Positions 6,876-14,497 of a DNA stretch of 19,298 bases are shown here, piece by piece. Each line of letters starts with the position of its first letter. Position 1 is the first letter of the stretch. The notes beneath the pieces are model-generated. The model was not told the origin of the DNA. It was given only the letters and a program-made list of their open reading frames with translations, and did not search any database. The translations under genes were made by a program, and so were the position numbers. The stretch lies in NCBI GenBank assembly GCA_027040585.1, contig JALULU010000424.1, forward strand, positions 1 through 19,298, given 5' to 3'. This DNA is from Acidobacteriota bacterium (GTDB taxonomy: Bacteria > Acidobacteriota > JAAYUB01 > JAMOQF01).

Positions 6876-8918
6876 ATGAAAATTAGTTATAAATGGTTAA
6901 AAGAACTTGTAAATATTGAGGAAAAACCTGAATTACTTGCTGAAGACCTATCTATGGCAGGTCTTGCGGTAGATAATATAGAGCATCTTGGATATGATTC
7001 AATTTTGGTTTTGGATTTAACTGCTGACAGAGGGGATTGTCTTTCACATGTTGGTGTTGGCAGGGAGGTAGCTACTATTTATGGCGAAAAACTAAAAATT
7101 CCCGGTTATGGAAAACTTAATTCCAAAGAAAATGATCTTGATATTTCAATAGAAATAGAGGCAAAAGATCTGTGTTATAGGTATTCTGGCCTTGTGATGG
7201 AAGACGTAAAAGTTGGGCCATCTCCTTTGTGGTTAAAAGAAAGGCTTGAATCTCTCGGTGTAAGATCTATAAACAATGTTGTAGATATAACAAATTATTT
7301 ACTTCTTGAAACAGGTCAGCCTTTACATGCCTTTGATTATGATAAGTTAAAGGGTCATAAAATAATTGTACGAAGAGCAAAGGACGAAGAGAAAATAGTT
7401 ACACTTGATTCTGTCGAGAGGGTGTTAAATGAAAATGTGCTTGTAATTGCTGATGAGTCTCAACCGGTTGCTATAGCAGGAATTATGGGTGGTGAGGAGA
7501 GTGAAGTAAGTGATAATACACAGAGAATTCTCATAGAATGTGCTTATTTTAATCCTCTTAATATAAGGAAAAGTAGTAGATTTTTGGGGCTTTCAACTGA
7601 GGCCTCCTATCGTTTTGAAAGAGGAGTGGATATTGGAAATTTTATAAATATTGTTAAAAGGTGCGCCTGGTTAATTCAAGAAATATGCGGTGGAAGAGTT
7701 GCTGGAGAGATTTTAGATGTATATCCAGATAAATTAGAGAAAAAAATAGTAAAACTACCTCTTAAAAAGGTTAAATGGTTACTTGGTGTTGATATTTCAG
7801 CGGAGTTTATAAAGTCTATTCTGGATAGACTTGGATTTGAAATTAAAGATTTTAAGAATGAAGAGATGGAGATTTTAGTACCTTTTCACAGGCATGATAT
7901 TTTTAGAGATGTTGATATAATTGGGGAAATTTCCAGAATTTATGGATATAATAAACTTCCATCTACAATCCCTGGAAATGAATCTGTACCTATCTATAGG
8001 TCTCTTTCAAAAGAGAAAGAAAATTTGAGAGAGTTTTTTAAAGGTTATGGCTTTAGAGAAATTTTAACAACAAATTTTGTTGATGAAAAATCTAACAAAG
8101 AGTTTTCATTTTTCTTTAAAGGTGAGAATATAAAACTTATTAATCCACTTGATGAGTATGAGCCATTTTTGAGGAAAAATTTAATTTCTCAAATGATAAA
8201 AACTTTGAAGACAAATGAAAACAATTACAACAAAAATGTGAAATTGTTTGAACTTGCAAATGTACATTTTAAAATTGGAAAGGAGTATATTGAAAAATCT
8301 CTTTTTTCAATTGGCTGTTATGGAAATATTTTTGGGGAAAACTGGATTTTTAAAGAGAGCCCTGTAGATTACTTTTATTTAAAAGGACTTATTGAGAAAT
8401 TATTGATATATTTCAAATTAAATGAAATTTTCTTTGATGAGGCAAATGTTCCTTTTTTACAAAAAGGGAATTCAGCTTTTTTGAAGCGTAAAAATAAAGT
8501 TGTTGGATATTTCGGACGGTTAAACTTTGCTATTGAAAAAGAGATGAAATTTAAAAATCCAATTTTTATAGGTGAATTTCAGGTAGGGGAACTTTTTAGA
8601 AATTATCAAAGTGAAGAAAAATACAGGGAATTTTCAAGATTTCCTTCTATTGATAGGGATATTTCTTTTCTAATTGATAAAAATATTAGTTATGGAAAAA
8701 TTGAATCCCTTATTAAGGGTATGAAAATTGACGAACTGACAGAAATCAGGTTGCTTGACGTGTATAGTGGTAAAGGAATTCCAGAGGATAAAGTAAGTTT
8801 CACCATCAGGGCTATATTCCAGAAGAGAGAAAGAACTTTAACAGATGAGGAAGCAGATAATCTGCGTGATAGGATTGTTTCATTGCTTGTTAAAAAGTTT
8901 AAAATAAATTTTAGGTGA
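6876..8918 (+). CDS. pheT: Phenylalanyl-tRNA synthetase beta subunit lacking the EMAP tRNA-binding domain
   Basis: Beta subunit of PheRS, carrying editing and anticodon-side contacts. It has 680 residues against about 790-800 in the usual bacterial protein. The N-terminal MKISYKWLKELVNI and MAGLAVDNIEHL run directly into ILVLDLTADRGDCLSHVGVG, so the EMAP/OB-fold tRNA_bind domain (about residues 39-150 in E. coli PheT) is absent. Downstream domains look intact: B3/B4 editing region (RSINNVVDITNYLLLETGQP, GIMGGEESEVSD, STEASYRFERGVD), B5 (about 290-375), the catalytic-like core, and a C-terminal ferredoxin-fold anticodon-binding domain (FSRFPSIDRDISFLID to FTIRAIFQKRERTLTDEEAD). GAGAAGG lies 4 bases before the ATG. 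Both flanks join smoothly, so this is a domain loss, not a frameshift. Confidence 0.96.
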   Translation: MKISYKWLKELVNIEEKPELLAEDLSMAGLAVDNIEHLGYDSILVLDLTADRGDCLSHVGVGREVATIYGEKLKIPGYGKLNSKENDLDISIEIEAKDLCYRYSGLVMEDVKVGPSPLWLKERLESLGVRSINNVVDITNYLLLETGQPLHAFDYDKLKGHKIIVRRAKDEEKIVTLDSVERVLNENVLVIADESQPVAIAGIMGGEESEVSDNTQRILIECAYFNPLNIRKSSRFLGLSTEASYRFERGVDIGNFINIVKRCAWLIQEICGGRVAGEILDVYPDKLEKKIVKLPLKKVKWLLGVDISAEFIKSILDRLGFEIKDFKNEEMEILVPFHRHDIFRDVDIIGEISRIYGYNKLPSTIPGNESVPIYRSLSKEKENLREFFKGYGFREILTTNFVDEKSNKEFSFFFKGENIKLINPLDEYEPFLRKNLISQMIKTLKTNENNYNKNVKLFELANVHFKIGKEYIEKSLFSIGCYGNIFGENWIFKESPVDYFYLKGLIEKLLIYFKLNEIFFDEANVPFLQKGNSAFLKRKNKVVGYFGRLNFAIEKEMKFKNPIFIGEFQVGELFRNYQSEEKYREFSRFPSIDRDISFLIDKNISYGKIESLIKGMKIDELTEIRLLDVYSGKGIPEDKVSFTIRAIFQKRERTLTDEEADNLRDRIVSLLVKKFKINFR

Positions 8919-8926
8919 TTTATTAG

Positions 8927-9175
8927 ATGGATTTTTTTAATAAACTTGAGGAACTTAAAAATTATCTTCTCAAAATTGAAGAAAATTTTGATAAAATAAA
9001 GTCTGAAAATGAATTTTTAAGAAAGGAGATAAAAAAATTATACAATGAGATAGAAAAATTAAATGAGGAGAATTTGAAATTGAGAAGTGAGGCTGATAGG
9101 AAGGATAAAGAAAGGGAAATTGTTAGGAGTAAAATTGAAAACGTCATTTTTAAGTTAGATAAGCTTAAGGAGTAA
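8927..9175 (+). CDS. Small coiled-coil protein, possible ZapB-like partner of ZapA
   Basis: 82 residues, almost entirely a charged heptad-type coiled coil rich in E, K, L and N (for example EIKKLYNEIEKLNEENLKL), with no signal or membrane segment. AGGTGAT overlaps the pheT stop and sits 7 bases before the ATG. It ends 3 bases before zapA. Small coiled-coil proteins of the ZapB type occur next to zapA in several lineages and act on the Z-ring, so a division role is likely from context. The sequence itself is low in information and does not prove homology. Confidence 0.6.
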   Translation: MDFFNKLEELKNYLLKIEENFDKIKSENEFLRKEIKKLYNEIEKLNEENLKLRSEADRKDKEREIVRSKIENVIFKLDKLKE

Positions 9176-9178
9176 TCA

Positions 9179-9451
9179 TTGGCTAAAGTTACTTTTTTGG
9201 GGAAAGAAATAGATATTGAAGGAGCGGATGAAAATTATTTAAAGAAATTAGCAGAATACGTTGAAAGCGTTTATTATGAAGTTGAGAAGAAAAATGATGG
9301 TGAAATATATGATTCATTACTTCTTGTTGAAATAACTGCTTTAAGTATGGCTAATGATTATTTTAAACTTCTTGAAAAATATAAAAATTTGGAAAAAAAG
9401 TTAAATGAAAAATATCAAGAAATTGAAACAATTCTTAAAAGAATTGGTTAA
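9179..9451 (+). CDS. zapA: Cell division protein ZapA
   Basis: 90 residues. ZapA dimers bundle FtsZ filaments in the Z-ring. The N-terminal beta-hairpin (VTFLGKEIDIEG), the helix with NYLKKLAEYVESVYYEVE, and the LLLVEITALSMANDYFKLLEKY segment followed by a C-terminal coiled coil match the family's layout and length. It starts at TTG, 6 bases after AAGGAG (9167-9172). Its position directly upstream of a 6S RNA gene matches the zapA-ssrS pairing known in other bacteria, which supports both calls. Confidence 0.88.
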   Translation: MAKVTFLGKEIDIEGADENYLKKLAEYVESVYYEVEKKNDGEIYDSLLLVEITALSMANDYFKLLEKYKNLEKKLNEKYQEIETILKRIG

Positions 9452-9455
9452 TTTT

Positions 9456-9632
9456 ACCCTGCAATTTAGGCAAGGTTATTGTTATTTGAGCCTGCAATCA
9501 AATAACAGGGATCTAATGTTTCGGTGTTGTGTGCATGTCCTTAGATTTTTGGAAAGCCTAATGCACCGAATAGGAGCCCACCTGGAAAAAACCAGGCCAA
9601 TGGAAAATAATCTTGCCTGATTGCAGGTTGTC
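9456..9632 (+). ncRNA. ssrS: 6S RNA
   Basis: 6S RNA mimics an open promoter and sequesters housekeeping RNA polymerase. The intergenic stretch folds into the expected long rod. The closing stem is CCTGCAAT (9458-9465) with ATTGCAGG (9620-9627), continued by AGGCAAGGTTATT (9468-9480) with AATAATCTTGCCT (9606-9618, one G-U). A central bubble follows, with a 5'-side hairpin GTTATTTGA / TCAAATAAC (9481-9489, 9498-9506) and a 3'-side hairpin CCTGG-a6-CCAGG (9581-9596). The apical arm is closed by TTCGGTG (9520-9526) with CACCGAA (9564-9570). Position between zapA and rny matches known synteny. Exact ends are estimated; a pyrimidine-rich stretch after 9627 may aid 3'-end formation. Confidence 0.87.
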
Positions 9633-9685
9633 TCTTTTATCCTTCCTATCGCCTTTTATATAAATTTCCAAAAGGAGAGTTGCTT

Positions 9686-11266
9686 ATGTATTTACTAATT
9701 GGTAGTGATTTAATAATAGGAGGGATATTCCTTTTAATTGTTGGTTTAATTTTAATTTTTCTTTTTTACATAACAAAGAAAAAATATGTGGATAAAGCTT
9801 TAAATGAAGCTGAAAAAAAGAGAAAAGAAATTATTGAAAGTGCAGAGAAAGATGCAGACCAGATAAAAAAAGAAAAATTGTTAGAGGCAAAAGATGAAAT
9901 TCTTACTTTAAGGAGAGAAACTGAGCAGGAACTAAAACAGAAAAGAAGGACCTTTGACGATATTGAAAGGAAGTTAGGTAAAAAAGAATCTGTTTTAATG
10001 AGGAAGGAAGAAGATCTTTTAAAAAAGGAAAGAGAGTTGGGTAATCTTCAGAGAGAACTTTCAAGAAAAGAGAGAGAGATTATTAGAAAGGAAAAGGAGA
10101 TTGATGATATTATTAGTGAAGAGAGGAGAAAATTAGAAAAGATTTCTGGCCTTTCAACTCAGGAGGCGAAGGAACTTATAGTTGAATCGTTATTTGATGA
10201 AACCAGAAGGGAGGCAACAAATTCTATTAAACAGTTAGAAGAGGATGCAAGGTTAGAAGCAGAGAGAAAGGCAAGAGAAATTATAGCTGGGGCTATTCAG
10301 AAATGCGCTGCAGATTATGTTGTGGAAAGTACCGTTTCCACAGTTCAGCTTCCAAGTGATGAAATGAAGGGAAGAATAATTGGAAGAGAAGGTAGAAATA
10401 TAAGGGCGCTTGAAACATCAACAGGTGTAGACCTTATTGTAGATGATACGCCTGAAATGGTGATACTTTCCAGTTTTGATCCTTATAGAAGGGAAATTGC
10501 TAAAGTAGTTCTTGAAAGGCTAATTGAGGATGGAAGAATACATCCTGCAAGGATAGAGGAAATGGTTGAAAAAGTGAAAACTGAAATGGAGCAAAAAATA
10601 CTTGAAGAGGGTAAAAATGCTGCGTATGAATTGGGGGTTTATGACTTTCATATAGAAATCCTTAAACTTCTTGGAAAATTGAAATATAGAACAAGTTATG
10701 GACAAAATGTTCTTGAACATTCAAAGGAAGTTGCTTCAATTGCTTCTGCTATGGCTTCAGAACTTGGGGCGAATGTGAAGGTAGTGAAAAGGGCGGCACT
10801 TATACATGATATAGGAAAAGCTATAGATAGAGAAGTTGAAGGGACCCATACTCAACTTGGTATTGAGATAGCTAAAAAATATGGTGAGTCTCCTGAAATT
10901 ATTCACTGCATAGAAGCGCACCATTTTGATGTTGATTTTGAAACAATTGAGGCTATGATAGTTCAGGCTGCAGATGCTATATCTGCTGCAAGACCCGGGG
11001 CAAGAAGAGAGATTTTGGAGTCTTATTTGAAGAGACTTGAAGAACTTGAAAAAATTGCTTGTGGCTTTGATGGTATCACAAAGGCATATGCACTTCAGGC
11101 GGGTAGGGAGATTAGAATAATGGTTGAGAGCGAAAAAATTAGTGATGAACAGGCTTTCTGGCTTGCAAAAGATATAAGCAAAAAAATAGAAAGTGAACTT
11201 CAGTATCCCGGTCAAATTAAGGTTATGGTTATCAGAGAAAGAAGATTTGTTGAATATGCTAAATAG
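9686..11266 (+). CDS. rny: Ribonuclease Y
   Basis: Membrane-anchored endoribonuclease that starts mRNA decay. 526 residues, normal length. It has an N-terminal membrane helix (about 8-28), a long Glu/Lys/Arg-rich coiled coil (about 30-190), a KH RNA-binding domain with GRIIGREGRNIR (229-240), and an HD hydrolase domain with the metal-binding HD pair at 374-375 (ALIHDIGKA) and EAHHFDVDF after it. I chose the ATG at 9686, 8 bases after AAAGGAG, instead of the in-frame TTG at 9680, which is too close to that site. ymdB follows after 9 bases, a widely conserved rny-ymdB pairing. Confidence 0.96.
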   Translation: MYLLIGSDLIIGGIFLLIVGLILIFLFYITKKKYVDKALNEAEKKRKEIIESAEKDADQIKKEKLLEAKDEILTLRRETEQELKQKRRTFDDIERKLGKKESVLMRKEEDLLKKERELGNLQRELSRKEREIIRKEKEIDDIISEERRKLEKISGLSTQEAKELIVESLFDETRREATNSIKQLEEDARLEAERKAREIIAGAIQKCAADYVVESTVSTVQLPSDEMKGRIIGREGRNIRALETSTGVDLIVDDTPEMVILSSFDPYRREIAKVVLERLIEDGRIHPARIEEMVEKVKTEMEQKILEEGKNAAYELGVYDFHIEILKLLGKLKYRTSYGQNVLEHSKEVASIASAMASELGANVKVVKRAALIHDIGKAIDREVEGTHTQLGIEIAKKYGESPEIIHCIEAHHFDVDFETIEAMIVQAADAISAARPGARREILESYLKRLEELEKIACGFDGITKAYALQAGREIRIMVESEKISDEQAFWLAKDISKKIESELQYPGQIKVMVIRERRFVEYAK

Positions 11267-11275
11267 GGGTTTATT

Positions 11276-12064
11276 TTGAATATTTTGTTTTTAGGGGATA
11301 TTATAGGTAAACAGGGAAGGAAGGTTGTTAAAAACCTCCTTTCCCGTGTGAAAAGTGATTATAACGTGGAATTTGTTGTAGCAAATGGAGAAAACGGTGC
11401 AGGGGGCTTTGGATTGACTTGCGATACAGCACAGGAATTATTTAATTGTGGTGTAGATGTCATAACATCAGGTAATCACATATGGGATAAAAAGGATATT
11501 TACAATGAGCTTGAAGAAAATTTAAGAATTTTAAGACCTCTAAATTATCCTGAAGGCATACCTGGAAAGGGTTATACTATCTTAAGGACTGAGACAGGTA
11601 AAAGTATATGTGTTATAAATTTACAGGGAAGGATTTTCATGCCACCAATTGATTGTCCATTTAAGGCGGTTGAAAATGCTCTTGAAAAAATTGATGGAAA
11701 GGGTGTAAAAGCAATACTTGTGGATTTTCATGCAGAGGCAACTTCTGAAAAAATGGCAATGGGGAAATTTTTAGATGGTAGGGTAAGTGCTGTTTTGGGA
11801 ACACATACACATGTTCAAACCGCTGATGAAAAAATTTTACCTGAAGGTACAGGTTATATAACAGATCTTGGAATGACAGGCCCTCACGATTCTGTGATAG
11901 GTATGGAATATGAGAAATCTCTTAAAAGAATTCTCTTTCAAATACCATTTAGATTAAATGTTGCACGGAAAGATTTAAGATTAAATGGAGTCTTTTTAAA
12001 AATAAACGAAGAAAGTGGGAAATGTGAGCTAATTAAAAGATTAAATATACCATATGAACCTTAA
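11276..12064 (+). CDS. ymdB: YmdB-type metallophosphoesterase (TIGR00282 family)
   Basis: 262 residues, typical of the family whose Bacillus member is a dinuclear-metal 2',3'-cyclic nucleotide phosphodiesterase affecting mRNA levels and development. The metal and catalytic positions are all there: Asp8 (GDIIGKQGR), Glu39 and Asn40 (NGENG), Asn67 and His68 (SGNHIWD), His152 (DFHAEATSE), His177 and His179 (GTHTH). It starts at TTG, preceded by GGGG next to the rny stop. Its last 11 bases overlap the next gene. Adjacency to rny fits a shared role in RNA turnover; the physiological substrate is not shown by sequence. Confidence 0.93.
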   Translation: MNILFLGDIIGKQGRKVVKNLLSRVKSDYNVEFVVANGENGAGGFGLTCDTAQELFNCGVDVITSGNHIWDKKDIYNELEENLRILRPLNYPEGIPGKGYTILRTETGKSICVINLQGRIFMPPIDCPFKAVENALEKIDGKGVKAILVDFHAEATSEKMAMGKFLDGRVSAVLGTHTHVQTADEKILPEGTGYITDLGMTGPHDSVIGMEYEKSLKRILFQIPFRLNVARKDLRLNGVFLKINEESGKCELIKRLNIPYEP

Positions 12065-13454
12065 AAAGAGCGCTTTAATTTTTTTTCTGCTTTTATTTTT
12101 TTTAGTTCCAAAACTTGGATATTTAAATGAACCAATGATGGATTGGGATGAGGGCATATATGAAACAGCTGCTCTTTATATAAACAATGGTTATCTTCCA
12201 TACAAGGATTTTTTTGACCATAAACCGCCTTTAATCTACTATTTTTTTGCTACATGTGATTTTGTGTATCATTCTTTTATTTCTTTTAGAATTGCTTATT
12301 TCATTATTTTTTTTCTTTCAGAACTTTTTCTATATCTTATTTTGAGATTTTTTTTGGATGAATTTCTCTCCCTTTTATCTGTTTTTCTTTTTTCAGTCTC
12401 AACTTCCTCATTTTGGGCATCAAGTCTTAATGGGGAACAGATTTTCCTTTTGCCAGTGTTAATTTCAATTTATTTCTTTTTACGTGGCAATATTAAAGGA
12501 AAAAGTTGGAGTTTCTTTGTGTCCGGTATATTTGCTGCACTTGTTTTTTTTATAAAGTATAATGGATTACTTATTTTATTTCCACTTCTTCTTTTAGAAT
12601 TTAAAAAGGAAAAAATTTGGAAATTTTTATCTGGTTTTTTGATTGTTTCAATTTTCATTTTGGGCTTTATGCTTTCAAAATCTATTTTCTCTAATTTTAT
12701 TTATGATACTATAATTTTTAATAAAAAATATATGGTTGCAATATCATATAAGATTTTCAAAGAGTTTGGTATCTATTCACTATGGAATGTTTTTAAAAGT
12801 TCATTTTTTGTAATTATCCCTGGGTTATTTATTTTCTTTATAAAGGATGACTCATTTTTTGTTAAATTAATTAAATGGTTGATCATTTTTTCACTTTTTT
12901 CTGCAATATTACCACTTAAGTTTTTAAAACATTATTTTTATCCCACTTTATGTTTTTTCTCCATAGCCACTGTGATTTTTTTTAAAAATGTCAATATCTT
13001 AAGATTTAAAAAACTATTTCTAACTATATTAATTGTTCTGTTTACGTTTATCAGTTTTCCTTCTTTAAAAAGATTTTCGGAATTTAGTTATGAAAAGATT
13101 AATAGATTTTATGTACCAATAGTTATTTCAAATTTTATAAAAGAAAACAGTTCAAAAAAGGATAGAATATTTTTGTGGCGAAGTCATTTTTTAAATACTT
13201 ACTACTTATGTAATAGACTTCCATTTACAAAGTATTTTTTCTGGTGTATTTTTTTAAGGAAACCTCTACCTGAAGAGTTTGTTAGAGGTTTTAAAAATGA
13301 CTTTGAGAAGTGTGCCCCTAAATATATTGTTGTAGGGAAAAGTAATATTTACAGCAACAGAAAATTTCTCTTCATAGAAAAAATTCTCCTTAAAAAGTAC
13401 AGAAAAGTTTTTTCCTATAAAAGTGAAAGTGTTTATAAGCTTTTAGAAGATTAA
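12054..13454 (+). CDS. Polytopic membrane glycosyltransferase, PMT/ArnT-like (GT-C fold)
   Basis: 466 residues, very rich in Phe and Ile, with about ten predicted membrane segments. The first periplasmic loop carries the GT-C signature: Asp30, Asp32-Glu33 (MMDWDEGIYE), then NGYLPYKDFFDHKPPLIYYF with the typical H-K-P-P-L. Such enzymes move a sugar from a polyprenyl phosphate donor to lipid A, protein or glycan outside the membrane. Acceptor and sugar cannot be read here. It is shorter than ArnT (about 550), lacking much of a C-terminal soluble domain. It overlaps ymdB by 11 bases with no clear ribosome binding site, so translation is probably coupled. Its stop shares TTA/TAA bases with the opposing gene. 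Confidence 0.8.
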   Translation: MNLKKSALIFFLLLFFLVPKLGYLNEPMMDWDEGIYETAALYINNGYLPYKDFFDHKPPLIYYFFATCDFVYHSFISFRIAYFIIFFLSELFLYLILRFFLDEFLSLLSVFLFSVSTSSFWASSLNGEQIFLLPVLISIYFFLRGNIKGKSWSFFVSGIFAALVFFIKYNGLLILFPLLLLEFKKEKIWKFLSGFLIVSIFILGFMLSKSIFSNFIYDTIIFNKKYMVAISYKIFKEFGIYSLWNVFKSSFFVIIPGLFIFFIKDDSFFVKLIKWLIIFSLFSAILPLKFLKHYFYPTLCFFSIATVIFFKNVNILRFKKLFLTILIVLFTFISFPSLKRFSEFSYEKINRFYVPIVISNFIKENSSKKDRIFLWRSHFLNTYYLCNRLPFTKYFFWCIFLRKPLPEEFVRGFKNDFEKCAPKYIVVGKSNIYSNRKFLFIEKILLKKYRKVFSYKSESVYKLLED

Positions 13455-14140
13455 AATCTCTTATTTGTTCTTCTACGATTGTTTTGAAAATTTCTTTTAT
13501 AAGATCTTGAATTTTTCCTGTATTCTTCCTTTGGAATTTTAGGAAACTCATATGATGCAAGATCAATAACATCCCAAATTGCATGTTTTAAAACTATTAT
13601 ACTGACATCCACATCCAATTTTAACTCAAATTCGAAGTCTGTTTCCCATCCTACAATTCCCTCAAAAACTTCTCCTGTGTAAAGGGTAACCATTACCGGA
13701 TTACCTTTTTTCACTACACTAAAATCAATTTCTTTTCTATCAGAAGGTTTATATGCGGGGACTTCTCTTAAATCTTTGACAAAGGGATCTATTGAAGAAT
13801 ATTTCCTTAAAAATCTGTAATCTTTATTTTTAGTAATGTAGGCTGTTTGTATCTTTTCAATATATTTTAATTTTCCTTTTGACTCAATCAAATTATTATA
13901 TTTTCTAACCCTAACTATATGCCCCCTAATGCACCCCTTGTTGAAAAGTTTAAATGCAAGTAGTATCTTGTTTTTTCTTGCATTTAAAAGCCATGCTACC
14001 CCTTTATTATAAATTGGTTTTTCTAATGATTTAGCATATTCAAGTGTCCATTTATCTTTTAATACCATTTTGGCAGAGTACATCGCAATTTTATGTTCTC
14101 TTGCAAAATTTTTAATTTTCTCCTTTTCTATTTTTGCCAT
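13451..14140 (-). CDS. Hfq/Sm-like RNA-binding protein, probable tandem Sm folds
   Basis: 229 residues, predicted cytoplasmic and very basic. Residues 146-194 resemble Hfq: a strand pattern VMVTLYTGEVFEGIVGWE, then KHAI at 185-188, equal to Hfq's conserved YKHAI Sm2 motif, then WDVIDL. Residues about 57-104 (ILLAFKLFNKGCIRGHIV, then KLKYIEKIQTAYI) show the same strand and Gly pattern and may be a second Sm unit. The N-terminus (about 10-45) is helical and could be a small DNA- or RNA-binding helical unit. The last 22 residues are an Arg/Asn/Lys-rich tail, typical of RNA binders. I chose the ATG at 14140, 7 bases after GAGAGGA; a longer frame from 14221 would overlap the NifU-like gene. It is likely co-transcribed with that gene. 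Confidence 0.65.
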   Translation of the reverse strand: MAKIEKEKIKNFAREHKIAMYSAKMVLKDKWTLEYAKSLEKPIYNKGVAWLLNARKNKILLAFKLFNKGCIRGHIVRVRKYNNLIESKGKLKYIEKIQTAYITKNKDYRFLRKYSSIDPFVKDLREVPAYKPSDRKEIDFSVVKKGNPVMVTLYTGEVFEGIVGWETDFEFELKLDVDVSIIVLKHAIWDVIDLASYEFPKIPKEEYRKNSRSYKRNFQNNRRRTNKRF

Positions 14141-14165
14141 AGACACATCCTCTCTTGAAACTTTT

Positions 14166-14390
14166 TCAAAAAATCTTGATTCCTTTAACGTGGGGGAATT
14201 CACTTTTGATTTTTTCCTCAATGTTTAAAACTAAGAGTGGCATTGTTTGGCAGTTTACACATCTGCCCCTTATTTTTAAGAAAATATACCCATTTTCTTC
14301 TTTTATAAATTCTATGTCTCCCCCATCCATATTAACCCCTTTTCTGACGTTATCAAAAAGGGCTTTTATTTTTTCCAATTTTTTATCCAT
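14166..14390 (-). CDS. NifU-like C-terminal domain (Nfu) protein
   Basis: 74 residues, a stand-alone Nfu domain, which binds or delivers Fe-S clusters. It shows the family's MDGGDIEFIK (equivalent to the DGGD motif) and the cluster ligands Cys44 and Cys47 (RCVNCQTM), then the helix LLVLNIEEKIKSEFP. The CxxC is retained, but the usual small residues around it (C-x-S/G-C-P) are replaced by V-N-C-Q-T. Cluster delivery is therefore probable, not certain. A near-consensus promoter lies only about 19 bases upstream and I see no ribosome binding site. The Sm-like gene follows after 25 bases. Aconitase, also in this window, is a possible client but is not linked in transcription. Confidence 0.85.
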   Translation of the reverse strand: MDKKLEKIKALFDNVRKGVNMDGGDIEFIKEENGYIFLKIRGRCVNCQTMPLLVLNIEEKIKSEFPHVKGIKIF

Positions 14391-14408
14391 AATTTTATTC
14401 AGAATAGA

Positions 14409-14438
14409 ATTTTACCCCTAACCTTAAGATTTTGTCAA
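14409..14438 (-). promoter_or_regulatory. Promoter of the nfu / Sm-like pair
   Basis: Minus strand: perfect -35 TTGACA (14438-14433), 18-base spacer, -10 TAAAAT (14414-14409). Predicted transcription start near 14402-14400, leaving about 10-12 bases before the ATG at 14390. Confidence 0.75.
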
Positions 14439-14462
14439 TCAAGATAATTAAAATTAACAAAG

Positions 14463-14485
14463 AGGGAGAATTTTATCTTCTCCCT
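14463..14485 (-). terminator. Terminator of the papain/dockerin gene
   Basis: Eight-base-pair perfect stem AGGGAGAA / TTCTCCCT with a 7-base loop, 13 bases after the stop codon of the minus-strand protease gene. Read on the minus strand it is followed by CTTTGTTAATTTTAATT, a moderately T-rich tail. It also insulates the downstream nfu promoter. Confidence 0.65.
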
Positions 14486-14497
14486 TAATAACATTTA

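Noticed and set aside
9405..9620. 71-codon open frame overlapping zapA end and the 6S RNA
   Set aside because: No ribosome binding site, no recognisable protein, and the bases are accounted for by RNA pairing.
10757..11215. 152-codon minus-strand open frame within rny
   Set aside because: Shadow of the RNase Y HD-domain coding region; composition is Phe/Tyr/Cys-rich nonsense with no ribosome binding site.
14141..14221. Upstream in-frame extension of the Sm-like protein to an ATG at 14221
   Set aside because: It would overlap the NifU-like gene, while the ATG at 14140 has a good GAGAGGA site 7 bases upstream.
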